Positions 50,255-58,901 of a stretch of 64,000 bases of DNA are shown one piece after another. Each line of letters begins with the position of its first letter. Within the stretch, counting starts at the first letter, position 1. The notes beneath the pieces are model-generated. The model was not told the origin of the DNA. It saw nothing but the letters and a program-made list of their open reading frames with translations, and searched no databases. The position numbers and the translations under genes are program-made. The stretch comes from Marinomonas sp. KMM3893 (GTDB taxonomy: Bacteria; Pseudomonadota; Gammaproteobacteria; Pseudomonadales; Marinomonadaceae), in NCBI RefSeq assembly GCF_004352855.1, contig NZ_SJSC01000003.1, positions 496,001-560,000 of the forward strand. The letters run 5' to 3'.

Positions 50255-51082
50255 TTGCTTTATTTTAATGGCAAGATATCCGGCACACGCTTTGTTGTGC
50301 TGGTGATCTTATCAATCGCGATGATAGTGGCGGATGTCCGCTATTCTCTGTTTGCCCCCATTCGTCCTTATCTCACCTGGCTTGTTGCGCCGATACAAGT
50401 GGTTGTAAATACCCCTCAAAAAATTCTCTATTGGACCAGTGATCATTTGGCGAGCCGTGAAGGCTTGGTGGATGAGAATCAGGCATTAAGCCAAGAAATA
50501 CTCATTTTACGCAGTCGCTTGCAAAAGCTGGATTCGTTGCAAGCCGAAAACGTGCGCTTACGAGAGTTGTTAGACGCCTCTCAGCGAGTCGATGAGAAGA
50601 TTGTAATGGCCGAGGTTATTGGTTTTGATCAGAATGCGTACAGCCATAAGATCCTAATTGATAAAGGCTTCTCTTCTGGTGCCTATGTTGGTCAACCGGT
50701 TTTGGATGCAACTGGCGTACTTGGTCAAGTCGTCGAAACCTCAGCCTATACCAGTCGTGTGTTATTGATTGCGGACGCCAGTCACTTTTTACCCGTACAG
50801 TTGTCTCGTACTGGTTTTAGAAGTGTGTTGCGTGGTGTCGGGGATTTAAAACATATGAAACTGATGAGTGTGCCGCATTCTGCTGATATTAAAAAAGGCG
50901 ATATTCTCACTACGTCAGGTTTGGGTAAGCGGTTTCCGAGCGGCTATCCTGTAGGGGTCGTGCGCGCTGTGACACATGTGCCAGGTAAACCTTACGCAGA
51001 CGTGGATGTGGTGCCTCTTGCGCAGCTCGGGCGCAGTCGTCATGTGATGTTAATTGAAAAGCCTAAGTCGGAGCGTCAATGA
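50255..51082 (+). CDS. mreC: Rod shape-determining protein MreC
   Basis: MreC links the MreB scaffold to the elongation enzymes in the periplasm. The protein is about 275 residues, with an N-terminal membrane helix (about 10-28), a coiled coil (about 65-105) and the double beta-barrel domain (about 115-270). The start is unclear: TTG 50255 is the nearest standard start, but the AGGAG at 50234-50238 is 16 bases from it. The same AGGAG is seven bases from ATT 50246, which is in frame and would add three residues. It overlaps mreD by four bases. Confidence 0.93.
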   Translation: MLYFNGKISGTRFVVLVILSIAMIVADVRYSLFAPIRPYLTWLVAPIQVVVNTPQKILYWTSDHLASREGLVDENQALSQEILILRSRLQKLDSLQAENVRLRELLDASQRVDEKIVMAEVIGFDQNAYSHKILIDKGFSSGAYVGQPVLDATGVLGQVVETSAYTSRVLLIADASHFLPVQLSRTGFRSVLRGVGDLKHMKLMSVPHSADIKKGDILTTSGLGKRFPSGYPVGVVRAVTHVPGKPYADVDVVPLAQLGRSRHVMLIEKPKSERQ

Positions 51083-51552
51083 AATCGTTTTTTGTCTTTT
51101 TTGTGACCTTGCTGGCCGCACTAATGCTAGAGGCGATGCCGCTTCCTGAATCTTTGGTTTGGTATCGCCCTGAATGGGCTTTGTTGGTTATTTTATACTG
51201 GGTTATTGCGCTACCATTTCGTGTTGGTGTGGGCGTTGCTTGGTTTTTAGGTTTGATGGTGGATTTGCTGCAAGGTGGAATCATAGGTCAGCATTCTTTA
51301 ACCTATGTTCTGATTGCCTTCTCGTGTGCGATTTTTTACAAGCGCTTACGCATGTACCACCGTTGGCAGCAAGGTATTTTTGTTTGTTTGCTCGTCAGTA
51401 TCAATCAGTTGGTTGGTTTCTGGGTGGATCATTACCTGGGGAATGCTGAGCCGACCTTGATGATTTTTATGCCGGCGATTGTGACCGGCTTGCTATGGCC
51501 TTGGTCATTTGTAATATTGCGTAGTGTGCGTCGTATTTACGCTATTCGTTAG
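51079..51552 (+). CDS. mreD: Rod shape-determining protein MreD
   Basis: MreD is an integral membrane partner of MreC. The 157 residues are nearly all in about five hydrophobic helices. The family features PEWALLVILYWVIALPFRVGVG and GLMVDLLQGGIIGQHSL are present. ATG overlaps the mreC stop. The function within the elongasome is not fully defined in the family. Confidence 0.94.
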   Translation: MKSFFVFFVTLLAALMLEAMPLPESLVWYRPEWALLVILYWVIALPFRVGVGVAWFLGLMVDLLQGGIIGQHSLTYVLIAFSCAIFYKRLRMYHRWQQGIFVCLLVSINQLVGFWVDHYLGNAEPTLMIFMPAIVTGLLWPWSFVILRSVRRIYAIR

Positions 51553-51574
51553 ATTGTTTAATTAGGACGTATTT

Positions 51575-52180
51575 ATGCTTGTTTTGGCCTCGGCATCGCC
51601 AAGAAGAAAAGAACTGTTAGGGCAATTGGTGAGAGAGTTTGACATTTGCCCTGCAGACATTGATGAGACGCCTTACCAAGGTGAGGATGCGTCCGCTTAT
51701 GTAAAGCGCATGGCCCATGAAAAAGCCTTGGCGGTTTCTGACAAATTATCGCAAGACAAGACGACGTCGTCTCTTATTGTGTTGGCTTCAGACACCAGTG
51801 TGGTGGTTGACGGGGTTATTCTCGGTAAGCCGGCCGATTTTGAAGAGTCAAAAGCGATGCTTAGACTGTTGTCTGGTCGCGATCATCAGGTGATGACCTC
51901 GGTTTGTCTTTATGATGCAAAGCGCGAACATTTGCAATTAACGAATGTCGTGAGTGACGTGTCTTTTCGGGCCATCTCAGACGTTGAAATCGCTCAATAC
52001 TGGCGCAGTGGCGAGCCTCAAGATAAAGCAGGCTCATACGCTATTCAAGGCTTGGGCGCTGTGTTTGTCCGCGCCGTCTCAGGCTCTTATTCGGCTGTTG
52101 TTGGTTTGCCGCTTTATGAGACCTCTCAGTTGCTTGCTTTATTTGGTATTCATTCGCTAGAGGAAATGTCCCATGAGTGA
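51575..52180 (+). CDS. maf: Maf-family dTTP/UTP pyrophosphatase (YhdE type)
   Basis: Maf proteins hydrolyse noncanonical or pyrimidine nucleoside triphosphates and affect septation when overproduced. The 201 residues start LASASPRRKELL (substrate loop) and contain the catalytic base D73 in VLASDTSVVVDG, with DKAGSYAIQGLG later. Position directly after mreD supports the YhdE (dTTP/UTP) clade rather than YceF. Start has an AGGACG site; it overlaps rng by eight bases. Confidence 0.9.
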   Translation: MLVLASASPRRKELLGQLVREFDICPADIDETPYQGEDASAYVKRMAHEKALAVSDKLSQDKTTSSLIVLASDTSVVVDGVILGKPADFEESKAMLRLLSGRDHQVMTSVCLYDAKREHLQLTNVVSDVSFRAISDVEIAQYWRSGEPQDKAGSYAIQGLGAVFVRAVSGSYSAVVGLPLYETSQLLALFGIHSLEEMSHE

Positions 52181-53627
52181 AGATGTATTAATCAATGTCA
52201 CCCCGATGGAGATTCGAGTTTCTCTTGTCGAAAATGGCGTGCTGCAAGAAGTGTATATCGAACGCTCTAGTCGAAAAGGCATCGTAGGCAATATCTATCA
52301 AGGTAAGGTGGTGCGAGTGCTGCCCGGTATGCAGGCGGCGTTTGTGGATATCGGCTTAGAAAGAGCGGCGTTTATTCATGTTTCTGAAGTGGCCGATCGC
52401 GATGCGGTCAATCCGAGTGACCAGATCGGCGATTATTTGCGTGAAGGCCAGTCGCTGGTTGTTCAGGTGACAAAAGACCCTATTAGCACTAAGGGCGCGC
52501 GTTTAACGACCCATTTGTCGATTCCTTCTCGTTATCTTGTTTACATGCCAGATCAATCTCATGTTGGTGTGAGCCAAAGAATAGAAAATGAAGAAGAGCG
52601 TGAACGTTTGAAATCATTGATTTCTGAGGCGTTAAAAGACGCAGATGAAACCAATGGGTATATTCTTCGAACAGCGGCTGAACGTGCTGGAGAAGAAGAA
52701 ATATTGGCTGATATCAAGTTTTTGACACGACTGTGGCAATCCGTAAAACGACGCATTAAAGTGGCCAAAGCGCCGTCTGTTATTTATGAAGATTTGCCTC
52801 TGCATTTACGAACCATGCGTGACTTGGTGAGTTTGACGACGGAGAAAATTCGCATAGATTCGCGTGAGAATTTTACGAAATTGCGGTCCTTTGCAGAAGA
52901 TTTCATGCCTGAGTTAACGGAGCGTATTGAATACTATCCGGGTGAACGCCCAATCTTTGATTTATACAGTGTCGAAGATGAAATTCAGAAGGCGCTAGAT
53001 CGTAAGGTTCAGCTTAAATCGGGGGGGTATCTTATTGTCGAACAGACCGAATCCATGACCACCATCGATGTGAACACGGGGGCGTTTGTTGGCAGTCGTA
53101 ATTTAGAAGAAACCATCTATAAAACCAATTTAGAGGCCGCGACCTCGATTGGTCGCCAGTTACGGTTACGTAATCTAGGTGGCATTATTATTATTGACTT
53201 CATCGACATGGAAGACGAAGAGCATAAGCGCCAAGTGCTGAGGATGCTCGAAAAAACCTTAGAGTCTGACCATGCCAAAACCAAGATTACCGGAGTGTCC
53301 GAGCTTGGTTTAGTGGAAATGACTCGAAAACGAACGCGAGAGAGTTTGGGGCAAACGCTTTGTGAGCCTTGTCGTTCTTGTCGGGGAAGTGGTTTGGTCA
53401 AAACGCCTGAAACCGTATGTTATGAGGTGTTCCGTGAAATACTCAGAGCGGATCGTGCTTATGACTCTCAGACTTACACGGTATTGGCGGCCAGTTCAGT
53501 GGTGGATCGCTTTTTGGACGAAGAGAGTGTGGCAGTGGCTGAATTGGAGGACTTTATTGGTAAGACGATTCGTTTTCAGGTTGACCCTATCTATACACAA
53601 GATCAATATGATGTCGTTCTTCGATAA
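52173..53627 (+). CDS. rng: Ribonuclease G
   Basis: RNase G processes the 5' end of 16S rRNA and decays some mRNAs. The 484-residue protein has an S1 domain (about 35-125), a 5'-sensor/RNase H-like region, and a catalytic DNase-I-like domain. The metal-binding Asp residues are in TTIDVNTGAFVG and IIIIDFIDM. The zinc-link cysteines are in LCEPCRSCRGSG. It lacks the long C-terminal scaffold of RNase E. A seven-G run near 53021 lies in the coding frame without disrupting it. Confidence 0.95.
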   Translation: MSEDVLINVTPMEIRVSLVENGVLQEVYIERSSRKGIVGNIYQGKVVRVLPGMQAAFVDIGLERAAFIHVSEVADRDAVNPSDQIGDYLREGQSLVVQVTKDPISTKGARLTTHLSIPSRYLVYMPDQSHVGVSQRIENEEERERLKSLISEALKDADETNGYILRTAAERAGEEEILADIKFLTRLWQSVKRRIKVAKAPSVIYEDLPLHLRTMRDLVSLTTEKIRIDSRENFTKLRSFAEDFMPELTERIEYYPGERPIFDLYSVEDEIQKALDRKVQLKSGGYLIVEQTESMTTIDVNTGAFVGSRNLEETIYKTNLEAATSIGRQLRLRNLGGIIIIDFIDMEDEEHKRQVLRMLEKTLESDHAKTKITGVSELGLVEMTRKRTRESLGQTLCEPCRSCRGSGLVKTPETVCYEVFREILRADRAYDSQTYTVLAASSVVDRFLDEESVAVAELEDFIGKTIRFQVDPIYTQDQYDVVLR

Positions 53628-53646
53628 TAGGTTGTAGGTGCTCAGG

Positions 53647-56600
53647 ATGAAAAAGCAACTGCAAGGATGTGTTTGTGGCGTGTATTGGTTCGTTATCGGT
53701 GTGGCGGCCTTGCTTGCTGTGCTGGTTGTGTCTGTTAAATTGCTGTTGCCATGCTTGAATGATTACCGCACACAAATAGAAAGTAATTTAAGTCACTTAA
53801 CTGGCTATCAGGTGACGCTTGATAGTATCGGCGGGCACCTAGAAGGGGTTGACCCTACTGTCTCTATTAATGGCTTGGTGATGTCTGTTAATGGCTCACC
53901 TGCGGCGAGCGTGGCTGAAATACGAGTGCGCATCGACGCCATTAAATCCCTGCTTACTTTCTCCCCTCAATTTACTTATGTGCGTTTTGTTAAGCCGTCG
54001 TTGTCTTTGCAAGAGCGTGCTGGTCAATGGGCTTTAAAGGGCTCAGCGCCTTCCTCTGATGTGAAGACTGATATTGGTGTAGAGCGTATTTTAGGCTACC
54101 TAACGGCGCAACAACGTTTTTCTGTGTTAAATGCCAATGTTGATCTGGTCAGCCAGCAATATGGTGATCATTCTGTCTCGATTCCCTCCGCCTATATTTT
54201 TCAACATACGCAATCGTCATGGATCAAGTCGACAGTGTATGTCGATGGTAACGCCACGCCATTTGATATTAATGCCAAAATTTACCAGTCGCTCGGTGTG
54301 TTCGGCGCGTATCAGGTCGACGCTAGCGTAGATGTGCCTAATATTTCTATTCCTTTTGGGGGAGAGTCTTCTTCTTGGGCGGCAAGCTTGTCTGATGCGG
54401 ATTTTGCCGGCAAGCTTTGGCTAAATTATCGAGTGGGAGATGGGTTGAGTCTGCAAGCGAAAGCATCGCGCTTGATGTTGGGCTTCAATAACGGTGAAAC
54501 CTATGAATCCGCCCCGTCTATTCGAGTTCGTTATAGCCAGAAAAGAGGCGGAGCATTTGTCGATGTTCATCAATTGGCGCTGAAAGATGAGACGGGTCAA
54601 GTTTACCCACCAATCAATCTTTCTTATGAGTGGTTGAAGACTTCGAATCAGTCGTACCTGTCGTTTAATCAAGTGGATCTTGGTTTAGCGCATCGCATTG
54701 CCAAGCATTTTTTGCAGCCAGAATGGCATGTATCAAAGTTGATTTCTGGGTTGGCGCCACAAGGGGTGGTCTCCAATGCGGCATTGCGTTTAGGTAAAAA
54801 AGGCGATGCTGTTTCTTATCACTTTTTAAGCAATTTACAACAGGCGTCAGTGGCGGGTTATCAAGGCATACCTGAGGTCAATCATTTAAACGCTGTGTTT
54901 AGCCTCACTGACGGTGATGGTTATATTCAGTTTAAGCAACAGCGTGGTGAGCTGGCGTTTCCAACCTTGTATGCAGATAAGTGGCAAGTGAGCGGGCTTT
55001 CTGGGTTGGTGGATTGGCAGTTGGTTCAAAATACCTTGGTGGTGAGTGGGCGCGGATTAAAAATTCACCGAAATGGCGCGGATGTCGATGGCGGATTTCG
55101 TTTTGAGTCTCGGCCAAATGCCCCAGACTGGTTGTCTCTAAGTATCCGAGGGCAGCATGTCCCGATCGCTGATAGGCTTGTCTATTTGCCAGAAAATGCA
55201 CTGAATACAGAGTTGAAGGATTGGATTGGCAGCGCGCTCTCTGACCAAGGAGAAGTGAATAACCTTGACCTTATTATTCAATCCGAATTGGCGGATGGGG
55301 CCACTCCAGACGTGCGTCTTAAAATGGATGTCAGTAATGCGCAATTAGATTACAGCAAAGGCTGGCCTGTTGCTAAGTCGCTTAATGGTCAGTTTTTACT
55401 GGATGAGTCTGGAGTGCATGTTGACGTTCATTCGGCTTCTTTGTCCGGTGTGAAGGTGTCTAATATTGCCGTGAACGTGCCGATTAAAGAAGGTAAAGCA
55501 GATTGGCTGAGTGTGTCCGGTAAAGTCGATCGGGATGCAGCAGAAGCCTTGAACTTGCTGCGTACTACACCATTGAACGACAGTGTTCTTGCGCCGTTTA
55601 AAACGTGGACCATCAAAGGCAATGTCGCTGCTGAATTTGATGTGTCGGTTCCATTGAATGATCAAACGCTGCAACCAAAAGCAACATTGGCCTTGGTGTT
55701 TAAAGATAACCCTATTTACATTGGGGATGTAAATCTAGACACACAAGTTAAGCAAGGAGAGTTTCATTTCTCTACCGAAAAAGGGATTACGGATTCGCAT
55801 TTTGACGTTCGCGCTTTTTCAGGAGACTCCCATCTTGATCTCACGTCAGGGGTAGAAAGCGACGGTCGCATTAGTGTACTTGGGCAGCTTTCTGGTGGCG
55901 TTGATTTGCATCAGGTGGCTAGCTGGCAGAAATGGCCTGAGCAGGTGCTAAGTAATCTCTCAGGTGATGTGTCTTATCAAGGCACGCTGGAGATTAATAA
56001 GTCACAAGAAGGGCAAGTGGATTTGCACCTTAACAGTGATCTCAAGGGTGGGGTGGCGTCTTTTCCGAAGCCTTTTTCTAAGGTCTCCACGCAAGCCATG
56101 CCGTTGGATTTAAAGGTGATGGCGCATCAACAGGATGTCGTGGTGCAGGGCAGCCTTGCTGGTTTAGCGAAAGTGCGCTTGTTGGTTCGTTCGGGGGCGC
56201 TTTATGGGGGTGACTTATATTTGAATTCCAATAAGGCATTGCCCAAAGACATGCTGCCAGGTTTGGCTTTTGAAGGGCAGTTTGCTGCCTTTGATGTGGC
56301 TCAGTGGCAGGCGGTGTTAGGCACTTCGGTCAGTAACAAAACGACCAAGGATGCTCTGCCAAATGAGGGTTTTAAAGTGCCTGATTGGTTGCGCCAAGTG
56401 AATTTGTTGGTGGATCAGGTGGTGGTCAATGACCAGAATACATTGCACAATGTTAAGTTAAATTATGACGTTAATAAGGCAAAAGGGAAGTTTCAGGTCA
56501 GCTCGGATGAATTAAACGTTAAGTTTGACCATGACGCGGGTAAGCCGCGCTTCCATTTTGGTTATTTGAATTGGAATACAGAGAAGACCTCAGCAAAAGA

Positions 56601-57468
56601 AGAGGCGGATGCGCCGCCGTTTCATGCGAATCAAATCCCTAATATGCGTTTGATCATTGATCAGCTTTATATTAACCAAGCGCCATACGGAGATTGGAAC
56701 TTAAATGTGATTCAGCAGGGCAATGAGCTGCGCGTGGATCCTTTTTCTTCAGGTTTGAAAAAAGGCACATTTGATGGTCATTTGGTGTGGCGCGACGATA
56801 AAAACGCCCCCAGCGTGACATTAACCATGGCGGTAAACGGCAAAGACTTGGCTGAGCTAACGGGTAAATTCTCCGATAAGGCCTTTGTGACATCGAAAAA
56901 TTATAAAATCAATGTTGCGCTGAATTGGTACGGTAATCCATTTTATTTTGATCGTCCGTCTCTATCTGGGCGCATTGTTTTTGATGCAAAAGACGGTAAT
57001 TTTGCTCAGGTTGATGAATTGCCGGGGTTCATGAAAATATTTGGTATTTTCAATGTTGAGGCATTAAGACGACGTTTGACGCTCGATTTCTCAGATGTCT
57101 ATAAGCCAGGGTTGACCTACGATCGCTTTGAAGGGGCTTTCGAAATCAACAAAGGAATATTGAAAACAACCAAACCGTTACACATAGTGTCGCCAACCGC
57201 GGAAGTGACGGTGGAAGGCAGTGCAGACATTGCAAATGAGACCTTGGATGAGGTGTTGACCGCGACCTTACCAATTACTCGCTCTCTGCCATTGGCAGGT
57301 TTACTGTGGGGAACGCCTCAGCTGGCGGGTATCTTGTACTTAACGGATAAACTGATTGGCGACAAGATTTCAAAAGTGACCAGTGTTCAATATAAGGTAC
57401 AGGGTTCTTTCGATGAGCCGATTATTACGCCAATTAAACATAAACCTGCGAAAAGAGTGGAACGCTAA
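53647..57468 (+). CDS. yhdP: YhdP family AsmA-like phospholipid transport protein
   Basis: YhdP is a very long bridge-like protein implicated in phospholipid traffic to the outer membrane in E. coli. The 1273 residues have an N-terminal membrane helix (about 10-33). The rest is a repeating beta-rich body with DUF3971 features in the first half and an AsmA-like C-terminal region (about 1120-1255) with GLLWGTPQLAGILYLTDK near the end. ATG 53647 has AGGTG seven bases upstream; a GTG at 53638 is a less likely start. It lies between rng and a nitrilase gene, as in Pseudomonas. Confidence 0.92.
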   Translation: MKKQLQGCVCGVYWFVIGVAALLAVLVVSVKLLLPCLNDYRTQIESNLSHLTGYQVTLDSIGGHLEGVDPTVSINGLVMSVNGSPAASVAEIRVRIDAIKSLLTFSPQFTYVRFVKPSLSLQERAGQWALKGSAPSSDVKTDIGVERILGYLTAQQRFSVLNANVDLVSQQYGDHSVSIPSAYIFQHTQSSWIKSTVYVDGNATPFDINAKIYQSLGVFGAYQVDASVDVPNISIPFGGESSSWAASLSDADFAGKLWLNYRVGDGLSLQAKASRLMLGFNNGETYESAPSIRVRYSQKRGGAFVDVHQLALKDETGQVYPPINLSYEWLKTSNQSYLSFNQVDLGLAHRIAKHFLQPEWHVSKLISGLAPQGVVSNAALRLGKKGDAVSYHFLSNLQQASVAGYQGIPEVNHLNAVFSLTDGDGYIQFKQQRGELAFPTLYADKWQVSGLSGLVDWQLVQNTLVVSGRGLKIHRNGADVDGGFRFESRPNAPDWLSLSIRGQHVPIADRLVYLPENALNTELKDWIGSALSDQGEVNNLDLIIQSELADGATPDVRLKMDVSNAQLDYSKGWPVAKSLNGQFLLDESGVHVDVHSASLSGVKVSNIAVNVPIKEGKADWLSVSGKVDRDAAEALNLLRTTPLNDSVLAPFKTWTIKGNVAAEFDVSVPLNDQTLQPKATLALVFKDNPIYIGDVNLDTQVKQGEFHFSTEKGITDSHFDVRAFSGDSHLDLTSGVESDGRISVLGQLSGGVDLHQVASWQKWPEQVLSNLSGDVSYQGTLEINKSQEGQVDLHLNSDLKGGVASFPKPFSKVSTQAMPLDLKVMAHQQDVVVQGSLAGLAKVRLLVRSGALYGGDLYLNSNKALPKDMLPGLAFEGQFAAFDVAQWQAVLGTSVSNKTTKDALPNEGFKVPDWLRQVNLLVDQVVVNDQNTLHNVKLNYDVNKAKGKFQVSSDELNVKFDHDAGKPRFHFGYLNWNTEKTSAKEEADAPPFHANQIPNMRLIIDQLYINQAPYGDWNLNVIQQGNELRVDPFSSGLKKGTFDGHLVWRDDKNAPSVTLTMAVNGKDLAELTGKFSDKAFVTSKNYKINVALNWYGNPFYFDRPSLSGRIVFDAKDGNFAQVDELPGFMKIFGIFNVEALRRRLTLDFSDVYKPGLTYDRFEGAFEINKGILKTTKPLHIVSPTAEVTVEGSADIANETLDEVLTATLPITRSLPLAGLLWGTPQLAGILYLTDKLIGDKISKVTSVQYKVQGSFDEPIITPIKHKPAKRVER

Positions 57469-58298
57469 TGAAATCACTTCGTATTGCCGCTATCCAATTA
57501 ACCAGTGTGGCTGATTGGTCTACAAACCTAGAAATGGTGAAAAAGTGGGTTGGGTTGGCCGCGCAAGATGGCGCTCGATTGGTTGTGTTGCCGGAAAATG
57601 TTTTTTTGTTTGATGGAAAAGCCATGCGTGGTTTGGCCGACTCTGAGGCGCAAGCGGTGATTTTAAACGCGGTTCGAGAATTGGCTATTCAGTATTCCAT
57701 TTATTTGGTGGTCGGTTCACACCCTTCAGCCAGCCGGCCGAATGGTGACTGTGTTGAGAACAATCGAGTACGTCAATCGTGTTTGGTGTTTTCACCTGAT
57801 GGAGAATTGGTAAAGCGCTATGATAAAATTCATCTATTTGATGTGGCGGTCAACGACAAAGCTGGGGCTTACAAGGAGTCGGCGTCTATTGAGCCTGGTG
57901 ATATTGAGACACAGATTATTGATGTTGATGGCTTTAAAGTGGGTTTGAGCATTTGTTACGACCTTCGTTTTCCGGAATTGTATCGCGCTCTGTCTAAGGC
58001 GGGCGCTGAAATCTTGTTGGTGCCTGCGGCCTTCACTTATGTAACGGGTAAGGCGCATTGGAATACTCTGTTGGCTGCCAGAGCGATAGAAAACCAGTGC
58101 TTTGTGTTAGGGGTGAACCAATGTGGTTGGCATAATGAAACACGACAGACTTATGGTCACAGTGTGTTGTTTTCTCCTACCGGTGAATCTTTATCTCACT
58201 TAGAAGAAGCACCAGGGTATTTTGTTTGTGAGATTGATGATTCGTCATTAATTGAATGTCGAGAAAGAATGCCTTGCATGTCGCATCGTCGCCTTTAA
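57468..58298 (+). CDS. Carbon-nitrogen hydrolase (nitrilase superfamily, NIT1-like)
   Basis: This is a C-N hydrolase of the Nit1/omega-amidase-like branch, which in other organisms repairs deaminated glutathione. The 276 residues contain the complete catalytic triad E43 (in LPENVFLF), K120 (in YDKIHLFD) and C163 (in SICYDLRFPE). The start overlaps the yhdP stop (TAATG). The substrate here is inferred from family only. In Pseudomonas tldD comes next; here the convergent darP does. Confidence 0.9.
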   Translation: MKSLRIAAIQLTSVADWSTNLEMVKKWVGLAAQDGARLVVLPENVFLFDGKAMRGLADSEAQAVILNAVRELAIQYSIYLVVGSHPSASRPNGDCVENNRVRQSCLVFSPDGELVKRYDKIHLFDVAVNDKAGAYKESASIEPGDIETQIIDVDGFKVGLSICYDLRFPELYRALSKAGAEILLVPAAFTYVTGKAHWNTLLAARAIENQCFVLGVNQCGWHNETRQTYGHSVLFSPTGESLSHLEEAPGYFVCEIDDSSLIECRERMPCMSHRRL

Positions 58299-58303
58299 AA
58301 GGC

Positions 58304-58339
58304 AAAAAAAACCTCATGGGCTGTTAGGCGCATGAGGTT
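58304..58339. terminator. Intrinsic terminator between convergent nitrilase gene and darP
   Basis: AACCTCATG (58310-58318) pairs with CATGAGGTT (58331-58339), loop of 12. Eight A before the stem make an eight-T tail on the minus strand, so it best serves darP and mgtE; the plus-strand T-run is weaker. Confidence 0.75.
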
Positions 58340-58358
58340 GTTATTTCTTGGCTGGATA

Positions 58359-58895
58359 TTATTCCATTAAACCTAATTTTCTCTCTTCTGTTTCTCTCAA
58401 GAAGCGAAACAGTTTTTTTCTGTTGCTGGTGTTACCTTGCTGAGACACTTCTTTTTGAGATAGACGAATCAGCTGTCGTAATTGCTGTATGTCTTCTACT
58501 TCTGGGTGTTCGCGTAAATAATCAGCCAGCGCTTCTTTGCTGTTTTCTCCAATCAAGATATCGCGTTTTAGCTCTAATTGATGGAAGAGTTTGTTGTAAG
58601 CGGCAGAGGTTGTATCAAACAGGGCAACACGACGAGCAATGGCTTCATGATCTTCTGTGCGCATGACTTTGCCAATGTATTGCAGGTGTCTTCTCATGGC
58701 TTCGCGCTGTTTAATTCGATCCGCTTCGGCCAGTGCATCTCGTAGGGTCTCAGACATATCAACTTTCTTTTGCTGATTTTTGCTGAGGCCTAATAATTTC
58801 TTGCCCAACTCTTGGAGTTCTTCCATTTCACGCTTGATCTGCGTTTTGCTTTTAAAGTTTTCTTCGTCGTCATCAAATTGATCAAAGTTTGTCAT
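58359..58895 (-). CDS. darP: Ribosome biogenesis factor DarP (YjgA, DUF615)
   Basis: DarP (YjgA) associates with late 50S precursors in E. coli. The 178-residue highly charged, helical protein begins with an acidic FDDDEENFKSKTQIKREMEELQELG and includes the family segment RRHLQYIGKVMR. The role is taken from the family. It is the last gene of the minus-strand group, six bases after mgtE. The neighbouring tldD and pmbA found in related genomes are absent. Confidence 0.92.
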   Translation of the reverse strand: MTNFDQFDDDEENFKSKTQIKREMEELQELGKKLLGLSKNQQKKVDMSETLRDALAEADRIKQREAMRRHLQYIGKVMRTEDHEAIARRVALFDTTSAAYNKLFHQLELKRDILIGENSKEALADYLREHPEVEDIQQLRQLIRLSQKEVSQQGNTSNRKKLFRFLRETEERKLGLME

Positions 58896-58901
58896 GGGAA
58901 C

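Noticed and set aside
53020-53030. Seven-G run in rng as a possible slippage or phase-variation site
   Set aside because: The reading frame is intact through the run (Ser-Gly-Gly) and RNase G is a housekeeping enzyme; nothing else supports phase variation.
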